The notes under the pieces were generated by a model, which saw only the letters and a program-made list of their open reading frames with translations, was not told the DNA's origin and ran no database searches. DNA of 6,919 nt from Planctomycetaceae bacterium (GTDB taxonomy: Bacteria > Planctomycetota > Planctomycetia > Planctomycetales > Planctomycetaceae), in NCBI GenBank assembly GCA_027000105.1, contig JALTOP010000106.1:1-6919 (forward strand), written 5' to 3'. Positions 1 through 5,056 of the stretch are shown in pieces; within the stretch, counting starts at the first letter, position 1; each line of letters opens with the position of its first letter. A program made the translations under genes and the position numbers.

Positions 1-261
1 ATCTGCTGTCCGACGACATCAAGATATACCGGTTAACGGGAGAGGAAGTCGAAAAAAGAGCAAAAAATGAGAGCGGCTCATTGTCGGAACCGGGGGATGT
101 GCAGTATTCTGGGAAATTATCAACAAATCCGATTATTGTTACGTATGGTAATGTGCAACGCGACTGTTCTGTATTCGTGATTCGTGTTGCGCTGCTTTTT
201 TTATTCGGATTATTTTCACATTATTTTCAGTCGTACAAACAAACAAGCCGGGGGAATTCCG
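1..261. other. Lead-in region; possible 3' end of an upstream gene, then AT-rich spacer
   Basis: No gene can be named here. Frame 3 on the + strand is open from base 3. Over roughly its first 110 bases it reads like coding sequence (LLSDDIKIYRLTGEEVEK and onward), with a charged, soluble-looking composition, so it may be the C-terminus of an upstream protein. That frame meets no stop until base 770, deep inside the permease gene, where its translation turns into an Arg/Ser/Cys-rich shadow; the real end is therefore unclear. Frame 1 stops at 34-36 and 178-180, frame 2 at 67-69. From about 115 to 245 the sequence is AT-rich and T-tract rich, as expected of a spacer or promoter. A loose sigma70-like pair, TTGCGC (187-192) and TATTTT (211-216) 18 bases apart, is visible but weak. 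An ABC ATPase would be the expected upstream neighbour, but nothing here shows ATPase motifs. Confidence 0.3.
250..255 (+). promoter_or_regulatory. Ribosome binding site for the permease (TTG start)
   Basis: GGGGGA stands 6 bases before the TTG at 262 and 9 before the TTG at 265. The GTG at 184 has only a T-rich, CG-poor stretch ahead of it and no purine-rich site. This is the main sequence argument for the shorter, TTG-started protein. Confidence 0.5.
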
Positions 262-1983
262 TTGTTGGCCGGACCGATCTTTTCCCGCGAAGCATTAACA
301 GCACCGCGGCAACTCAAATCTTACGCGATTCGGGCAGGATACCTTTTTGCCTTTTTCGTTCTGTTGTACACCGCCTCTCAAGCGACATTCGGTTGGCAAC
401 AGTACCGCAGCATTGGCGCCACCGCGCGGTTCGGAGCCTACATCTTTCAGATTTTCGCGTTTGTTCAATTGACATTGCTGCTTTTCGCCAGCCTGCTGTT
501 CTCGGCAGGAAATGTCGCCTCGGAAAAAGATCGGCGGACGCTTATTTTACTTCTAATGACCGATTTGAAAAATCGCGAACTGGTCATCGGCAAACTGCTG
601 GCCAGCCTGCTGAATGTCCTTGTTCTGCTGTGTTGTTCGATCCCGCTGTTCGTATTTGTTTCGATACTGGGAGGTGTCAGCCAGATTCAGATTGTCTGGG
701 CAATCGCCATCACCGGCGCTGCCGTCTATGCGGCAGGAAGTTGGGGAGGGCTGGTCGCTTTCTGGCGTGAAAAGACATTTCAAACTCTTGCAATCGGGTT
801 TCTGGGTCTGGTTGCGTTTCTGGCTGTTACCGAAATGGTGACTATCGCCGTCGGCTCGAATTCGCCAGCAGGAATATGGATTGGGGCACTCGACCCGTAC
901 CGTGCTCTGGCGGAAGTTGTCAGCCCCTTTTCAACCGGACGAATTACCCGTATCGAAGATCTTTCTCTTTGGAACACATTAGGGGTTCTGGTTGGCCTGG
1001 CACTGATGCTGAACGTGATAACCATTTTCAATTTGCGTCGCTGGAATCCCTCCCGTTCAGTATTTGTCGCGGTGAAGGAAGATGAAACCGGCGGACGGAC
1101 GCGAGAAGCCCGCCATGTCTGGAACCAGCCCGTCATCTGGCGGGAGATCATGACCAGAGCCTACGGACGAAAAATCGCGCTCATCAAATTGGCATACCTG
1201 CTCTTTTCCATCCTGATTGGCTATGCGGTTCTGCGCGATGCAGATTCTGCGGAACTGGTGATGGGAATGGTTCCCTGGCAGGGACTGGGATTTATTCTTC
1301 TCGGTTTGATGTCGCTGATGCTGATCAATGCCCAAGCCGTAACCTCGATCACCAGTGAGCGGGATGGACAAACACTGGAAGTTCTATTGGCAACAGAAAT
1401 AACAGCCAAAGAGTTCATCCTGGGGAAACTCACCGGTGTTTTTTACAACGCGAAGGAAGCGATCCTGCTTCCCCTGATTTTTCTGGGAGTGATGTACTCT
1501 CAAGGAAGTGTCGGGGGAATACAGGCTGCCTACGTGACGGCAGGATACCTGATGCTCGCCATTTTTTCCGCCATGCTCGGTATTCACTCAGCTATCAGCT
1601 TCGATAATTCGCGCACCGCCATTTCCAATAGCCTGGGAACCATTTTCTTTTTGTTTGTTGGCATCTTCATTTGCATGGTTCTGATTGTCGAAGCGAGATC
1701 TTCGTTTGCGTTACAGTTACCCAGTTTTTTGATCTTCATTGTGGGTGGTTCAATCGGGCTGTGGGCATCATTAACACATAGAAACCCGTCCAACGCGTTG
1801 ACTCTCGCCGCCGGAATTCTCCCTTTTGGGACGTTTTATGCCATCACCGCCTACCTGCTGGGAGAATCATTCAGTGTTTGTCTGTGTGTCTGCCTGGCGT
1901 ACGGATTCACATCGCTGGCCATGCTGATCCCCGCCATCAGCGAATTCGACATGTCACTTGGCCGGGCAACAATAGAAAAGTGA
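262..1983 (+). CDS. ABC-2 type transporter permease with two fused membrane modules
   Basis: This is an integral inner-membrane subunit that would pair with a separate ABC ATPase to export or extrude an unidentified substrate. No Walker motifs are present in the protein. About 573 residues contain some 12-14 hydrophobic segments. Two copies of an ABC-2 module are visible. Each starts with an amphipathic 'elbow' (GPIFSREALTAPR near residue 3; QPVIWREIMTRAYGRK near 289) followed by a membrane helix. Each then has the cytoplasmic motif S-E-(K/R)-D-x-x-T-L-x-x-L-L-x-T ending in G-K-L (residues 87-112 and 365-390). The frame is open back to a GTG at 184, but I chose TTG at 262: it gives the N-terminus MLAGPIFSRE that I associate with this family, and GGGGGA at 250-255 lies 6 bases upstream. 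The GTG start would add 26 residues from AT-rich spacer. A second TTG follows at 265. Function as a permease is firm; substrate and exact start are not. Confidence 0.85.
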   Translation: MLAGPIFSREALTAPRQLKSYAIRAGYLFAFFVLLYTASQATFGWQQYRSIGATARFGAYIFQIFAFVQLTLLLFASLLFSAGNVASEKDRRTLILLLMTDLKNRELVIGKLLASLLNVLVLLCCSIPLFVFVSILGGVSQIQIVWAIAITGAAVYAAGSWGGLVAFWREKTFQTLAIGFLGLVAFLAVTEMVTIAVGSNSPAGIWIGALDPYRALAEVVSPFSTGRITRIEDLSLWNTLGVLVGLALMLNVITIFNLRRWNPSRSVFVAVKEDETGGRTREARHVWNQPVIWREIMTRAYGRKIALIKLAYLLFSILIGYAVLRDADSAELVMGMVPWQGLGFILLGLMSLMLINAQAVTSITSERDGQTLEVLLATEITAKEFILGKLTGVFYNAKEAILLPLIFLGVMYSQGSVGGIQAAYVTAGYLMLAIFSAMLGIHSAISFDNSRTAISNSLGTIFFLFVGIFICMVLIVEARSSFALQLPSFLIFIVGGSIGLWASLTHRNPSNALTLAAGILPFGTFYAITAYLLGESFSVCLCVCLAYGFTSLAMLIPAISEFDMSLGRATIEK

Positions 1984-2133
1984 AATGCCCGGAGGAGGCT
2001 GCACAAGGTGTCGAGCAGTTGCCTCCCCAATACAGTTCAACAGACAAATCAACCTTGACGGCTAATGTCCCTGAAGGTGGAAAGACGTTCGATTTTTCAC
2101 TGGAAGACAAAAGGAAGAAGAAATAGAAAGATC
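1984..2133 (+). other. Spacer between permease and esterase genes
   Basis: A 150-base gap between the permease stop and the preferred esterase start. It begins with a stem-loop (see separate entry) and then becomes A-rich toward the esterase. An in-frame ATG at 2065 would extend the esterase upstream by 23 basic residues, but this stretch looks like an untranslated leader, not coding sequence. The gap and hairpin suggest that the two genes are not tightly co-translated; co-transcription cannot be excluded. Confidence 0.5.
1994..2026 (+). terminator. Stem-loop after the permease gene, possible terminator
   Basis: GGAGGC (1994-1999) pairs with GCCTCC (2021-2026). The inner TGC (2000-2002) can pair with GCA (2015-2017), leaving a small GTT bulge and a loop of 12 bases. 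It sits 10 bases after the permease stop. No T-run follows (next bases are CCAATACAG), so it is not a classical intrinsic terminator. It could stabilise the 3' end of the message or act only weakly. Confidence 0.3.
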
Positions 2134-3273
2134 ATGCGTTTCGGTTTGAACATACTCCTGTCTCTCTTTTTTCTGATTCCTCCTTTTTATCCGGTACGAG
2201 CGGGGTCCTGGAAGCCACCCGCTTCATTGGATTCTCTTCCTGAAATCGAAGAATTGCCCGATCTTTTCAGTTTCTCAGACGGAAGGTGCGTTCGAAGCAT
2301 CGCGGATTGGGAGCGGCGCCGGGCGGAAATGAAACAGATTCTGCAGTATTACGAATATGGGCATCTCCCGCCGCGTCCGGACAGAGTGGTCGCAGAGAAC
2401 CTGAAGAAGCGTAACCTGAGCGAATGCCGGGCAACAGAGGAGCGAATGACGTTGGTCATTGGCTCAGAAAACAAGGTATCGATGCGCATCGCTGTTTATC
2501 GCCCCGAGAAATCCGGAAAATTGCCGGTGATTGTCCGTGAGGAGGCAGAACTTGGTCATATCGAGGAAGTTCCACTTCTGATCGAACGAGGCTACATGCT
2601 GGTTGAATATGCCAGAGAGGATCTTGACCTGGACAAGCCGAACATCGACGGCCCGGCCCAGAAAGCGTATCCCGAGTATGATTGGGCAACGCTAGCCGTT
2701 TGGGCGTGGGGTGGCATGCGAGTGGTCGACTACCTGGAAACCCGAAACGATATCGATCTGAAACGAATCGGCATCGTGGGACATTCCCGAGGCGGGAAAA
2801 TGGCATTACTGGCGGGCGCGTTTGATGAACGGTTCGCGTTGGTTGCTGCGAATGGTTCAGGATGCGGAGGAGCGGGCTGTTTTCGAATTCGAAACGAAAA
2901 AAGCGAAACATTGGGCAAGATCACTGAACCCGATCGTTTTGCCTACTGGTTTCATCCCCGATTGCGCTGGTTCGACGGAAAAGAAAATCGCCTGCCTTTC
3001 GATCAACATTTTCTGAAAGCGCTGGTTGCCCCAAGAGCCCTGATTTGCACCGAAGCAGAGCAGGATCTATGGGCGAATCCTCTGGGCTCCCGAATCACAA
3101 CAGAACAGGCGCAGAAAGTTTTCGATTTTCTCGGTGCGGGTAAAAAAAACGCTTATCACATTCGGAAAGGAACCCACGATCTCACTCCGACTGACTGGCG
3201 GGCAATACTCGATTTTGCAGATCAGCAGTTCTACGGGAAGCATCGGGGCAAGAGCAGCAACCTGTCTGATTGA
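2134..3273 (+). CDS. Secreted glucuronoyl esterase-like hydrolase (CE15 type)
   Basis: A 379-residue exported alpha/beta hydrolase resembling carbohydrate esterase family 15, whose members cleave the ester between 4-O-methyl-glucuronic acid on xylan and lignin alcohols. A signal peptide covers residues 1-23 (MRFGLN, a hydrophobic core, then VRA before GSW). The mature protein starts with the family's LPDLFSF.DG...DWERRRAE...YYEYGHLPPRP block (near 42-81). The nucleophile elbow GHSRGGK gives Ser218; Arg219 and Lys222 match the conserved SRxGK. Then come NGSGCGGAG (240-248), YWFHP, LPFDQHFLKALVAPRAL, D311 in EQDLWANP, and H348 in GTHDLTPTDW. The canonical acid position before SGxGG is Gly241, so D311 is the likely acid. 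The loop before the catalytic His is short. ATG 2134 was chosen because it places the signal peptide at the N-terminus; an ATG at 2065 would bury it. GAAAG lies 3 bases upstream, with AGGAAG further away. The natural ester substrate is not shown; other sugar-acid esters are possible. Confidence 0.85.
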   Translation: MRFGLNILLSLFFLIPPFYPVRAGSWKPPASLDSLPEIEELPDLFSFSDGRCVRSIADWERRRAEMKQILQYYEYGHLPPRPDRVVAENLKKRNLSECRATEERMTLVIGSENKVSMRIAVYRPEKSGKLPVIVREEAELGHIEEVPLLIERGYMLVEYAREDLDLDKPNIDGPAQKAYPEYDWATLAVWAWGGMRVVDYLETRNDIDLKRIGIVGHSRGGKMALLAGAFDERFALVAANGSGCGGAGCFRIRNEKSETLGKITEPDRFAYWFHPRLRWFDGKENRLPFDQHFLKALVAPRALICTEAEQDLWANPLGSRITTEQAQKVFDFLGAGKKNAYHIRKGTHDLTPTDWRAILDFADQQFYGKHRGKSSNLSD

Positions 3274-3296
3274 GCCTTTTTCAAACTGATGCTCAA
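3270..3296. terminator. Inverted repeat between convergent genes, weak bidirectional terminator candidate
   Basis: TTGAGC (3270-3275) and GCTCAA (3291-3296) form a perfect 6-base inverted repeat. It spans the stop codons of both convergent genes and encloses a 15-base loop containing a T5 run. Neither strand has a T-run directly after the stem, and the stem is short, so termination strength is doubtful. Position is the main argument: only 19 bases separate the two stops and no other terminator candidate is visible there. Confidence 0.25.
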
Positions 3297-4801
3297 GATT
3301 GATGTTCAAGCAGCAAGACCCAATCATTTCCGTCCCCTGCCTGGCCGGGCGGTGTGAACAAGCGGGAAGAAGTACCGGGCCCACTCGGAATTTTTTTCGC
3401 GAAGGATTTTCTTGAAATCGACTCGTTCCCGCCGGCTCGCCATTTTCCATTGCGGGGATTGAACCAGTACGCGTTCATCGCCGGTGCAGCCAAACGGGCC
3501 ATTCTGACTTTTACAGGGCGACCATTGGCGAAATAGATCATGGCGAAATCTCCTTTGGCCCCACGAGTTGCCTGTATGCGATCCGAGCGGTCTCCCTCTG
3601 CTCCCTGCATCGTCCCTTGCTCACCTTCGATCAAACTCTGATCCGGAACCCGGCTTAAAAACTGTTCCTTGCTGAACGATGTCATCAGTTCAAGCAGGTG
3701 CCGCATTTGGAGGCTTCCGGGGTCATCCATGCTCTTTTCCCACGGCCCACTCATGTGATAGATATTCATGTTTCCATAAGTAACGCCGAAACCACCGGCG
3801 AAAACCGTCTGATAGGATTGAAAACGAATCTGCCAATCGCGGTACAGTTCGTTTCTTCGATGTTCATACCCACCCTCGAAAAGCCAGGTCGGTTTGGCGG
3901 GAGTCAGTTCATAATCGAAATGGATCGAGGCAATCTGATCTCGCGGAGTATCCTGAATGGAATTGAAATCGAGCCAGTCGGCATGATGGAACCAGCGGGA
4001 CGAATTGGGCGCCCATTTTTGTGGATGATAACTGATGAGTGTGGTGCTGAAATCGGCCTTGCCGTCCGGTTGGTCGACTCCATTGACTCCATCGGCGATA
4101 CCTTCGGCCAACATATCGAAAACACGACAATAATTTTTTTCGCCATAGACAGCACTGCGATCGCCGCCAAGCATCCAGATGACATTCTTCTTTTTTCTGA
4201 AGCGGTTTCCGATCCAGTGGCCGTATCGATACGCCTGTGGCTGTCGAATGATGATTCTCGATGTATCTTTCCCCGTGCCATAACTCCCGGCAACATGACC
4301 TCCCCAACTCGGCAGCAGAACCACAAAGAACCCGTTGGAAGCGGCCGTGTCGATCACGTATTCCAGGTGATCCCAGTAATCGTACTGGTCGGCGTCAGCA
4401 GGATCATTTCCCGCTGTGACAACCGGTTTGAGAGGATTGTATTTTCCATTCTCAATTTCAAACGGTTGATCGCCATTTCGATTGGCCATCAATTTATCGT
4501 CGTAAGAAGGAATCGCAACCAGTGCGATCATATTGAATTTCTGTTGCTTGCGATGCTGCAGGTAGTTCGCGACCTGGTCACGATCCAGATTCCAGGCAAT
4601 CGCCCAGGCGGTATCCGCCAAAGGGAAGAAGGGGGAACCATCCGAATGTATGAGAAAGCGGCCATTGCTGCTGACCCGCAACGGATTCAACGGTTGGGCT
4701 GGAGATTTTCCCTCCCCGGTCAGAACAGCCAGAATCAGGAAAACAGAAAATAACAGACGGCTTTTCACGATTGACTCCCGGGTTGACTCCCGTTTGAACA
4801 T
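3293..4801 (-). CDS. Secreted DUF4038 glycoside hydrolase, GH140 apiosidase-like
   Basis: A 502-residue exported enzyme with a DUF4038 (TIM-barrel-like) catalytic domain at about residues 40-345 and a C-terminal beta domain of the putative collagen-binding type at about 380-500. The domain opens with the hallmark NGRFLIHSDGSPFFPLADTA and the helix DRDQVANYLQHRKQQKFN. The likely catalytic pair is Asp214 in WMLGGDRS and Glu309 in TWLFEGGYE. Their 95-residue spacing is close to the pair I recall for the characterised GH140 endo-apiosidase, which acts on rhamnogalacturonan II. A signal peptide with core LLFSVFLILAVL ends at SPA before QP; there is no lipobox Cys. Start choice: ATG 4801 has GAGG 11 bases upstream; GTG 4768 has GGGAG 6 bases upstream and gives an ideal MKSRLLF signal peptide. 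The TTG at 4882 has no sensible site and adds a non-secretory leader. It is convergent with the esterase and divergent from the CLC gene. Exact glycan target unknown. Confidence 0.85.
   Translation of the reverse strand: MFKRESTRESIVKSRLLFSVFLILAVLTGEGKSPAQPLNPLRVSSNGRFLIHSDGSPFFPLADTAWAIAWNLDRDQVANYLQHRKQQKFNMIALVAIPSYDDKLMANRNGDQPFEIENGKYNPLKPVVTAGNDPADADQYDYWDHLEYVIDTAASNGFFVVLLPSWGGHVAGSYGTGKDTSRIIIRQPQAYRYGHWIGNRFRKKKNVIWMLGGDRSAVYGEKNYCRVFDMLAEGIADGVNGVDQPDGKADFSTTLISYHPQKWAPNSSRWFHHADWLDFNSIQDTPRDQIASIHFDYELTPAKPTWLFEGGYEHRRNELYRDWQIRFQSYQTVFAGGFGVTYGNMNIYHMSGPWEKSMDDPGSLQMRHLLELMTSFSKEQFLSRVPDQSLIEGEQGTMQGAEGDRSDRIQATRGAKGDFAMIYFANGRPVKVRMARLAAPAMNAYWFNPRNGKWRAGGNESISRKSFAKKIPSGPGTSSRLFTPPGQAGDGNDWVLLLEHQS
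4771..4792 (-). repeat. Tandem 10-base repeat carrying duplicate GGGAG ribosome-binding motifs
   Basis: On the minus strand CGGGAGTCAA occurs twice (4792-4783 and 4780-4771), separated by CC, giving a 12-base period. The copy nearer the gene puts GGGAG 6 bases before the GTG at 4768. If translation starts at ATG 4801, the same repeat instead encodes Arg-Glu-Ser-Thr-Arg-Glu-Ser. It therefore sits exactly where the start of the glycosidase gene is ambiguous. Confidence 0.6.
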
Positions 4802-4928
4802 CACATTATTGACCTCGGAAAAATTACCGATTCGGCTCCATGCCCCCTGAACAGAAACCGAGCGGCCTCTCTCCGTGAGCAATCTCCCCGCCGGTGGGAA
4901 GAAAGGCCGATTTTATCCATGACAAATC

Positions 4929-4956
4929 AAAAAAGCGGCTTCCGGCGAGTCGCTTT
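4929..4956 (-). terminator. Hairpin with trailing T-run in the glycosidase leader, possible attenuator
   Basis: Read on the minus strand, AAAGCG (4956-4951), a 13-base loop and CGCTTT (4937-4932) form a 6-base stem. Its last three T bases run on into three more, giving T6 from 4934 to 4929. This has the form of a small intrinsic terminator. It lies 128 bases upstream of the glycosidase ATG on the same strand. If transcription starts to its right it would be a leader attenuator; otherwise it could stop antisense reads coming from the CLC side. The stem is A/T-weighted and short. Confidence 0.3.
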
Positions 4957-5004
4957 CAAGATTTCAACATGCTATCCTCCAACCTGATCTTTTTCCCGTA
5001 TGAA

Positions 5005-5036
5005 CGACTGAAAAAGTCGGAATTCAGAGTTTTATT
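5005..5036 (+). promoter_or_regulatory. Candidate CLC promoter overlapped by an inverted repeat
   Basis: CTGAAA (5008-5013) and TTTATT (5031-5036) are spaced by 17 bases and each matches the sigma70 consensus at 4 of 6 positions. A perfect CGACT-GAAAA-AGTCG inverted repeat (5005-5019) overlaps the -35 element, as a repressor operator might. A start site near 5043 would leave a leader of only about 14 bases, consistent with the absence of a Shine-Dalgarno sequence before ATG 5057. All of this is inspection-level evidence. Confidence 0.25.
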
Positions 5037-5056
5037 TCGCACAAACTGATTTCTTC

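Larger units (their letters stand above)
4802..5056. other. Divergent control region between glycosidase and CLC genes
   Basis: About 255 bases with no convincing gene, between the starts of two genes that read away from each other; it must hold the promoters of both. It contains an AAAGCG/CGCTTT hairpin followed by T6 on the minus strand (4929-4956), a CGACT/AGTCG inverted repeat (5005-5019), and a candidate promoter for the CLC gene. A 22-codon ORF from ATG 4919 is too short and unsupported to call a gene. The minus frame of the glycosidase stays open to TTG 4882, but that part looks non-coding. Confidence 0.6.

Noticed and set aside
184..261. GTG-started 26-residue extension of the permease
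   Set aside because: The added residues come from AT-rich spacer, no ribosome binding site precedes the GTG, and the family N-terminus as I know it begins at the TTG.
2065..2133. Upstream ATG extension of the esterase by 23 residues
   Set aside because: It would place a basic extension before a complete signal peptide; the ATG at 2134 gives a normal exported protein.
3141..3150. A-run within the esterase gene as a possible frameshift site
   Set aside because: The reading frame stays intact through it and the conserved catalytic His block follows in frame; the shorter loop here fits a subgroup of the family.
3698..4753. A 351-codon open frame on the + strand, antisense to the glycosidase
   Set aside because: It lies wholly within the well-supported glycosidase gene in a mirrored frame. 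Its translation shows no domain and no secretion or membrane pattern, and it is explained by codon bias of the true strand.
4919..4987. A 22-codon ORF (MTNQKSGFRR...) in the divergent region, possible leader peptide
   Set aside because: AAAGG lies about 12 bases upstream, too far to be convincing. There is no run of regulatory codons and it overlaps the hairpin arms, so chance is the simpler explanation.
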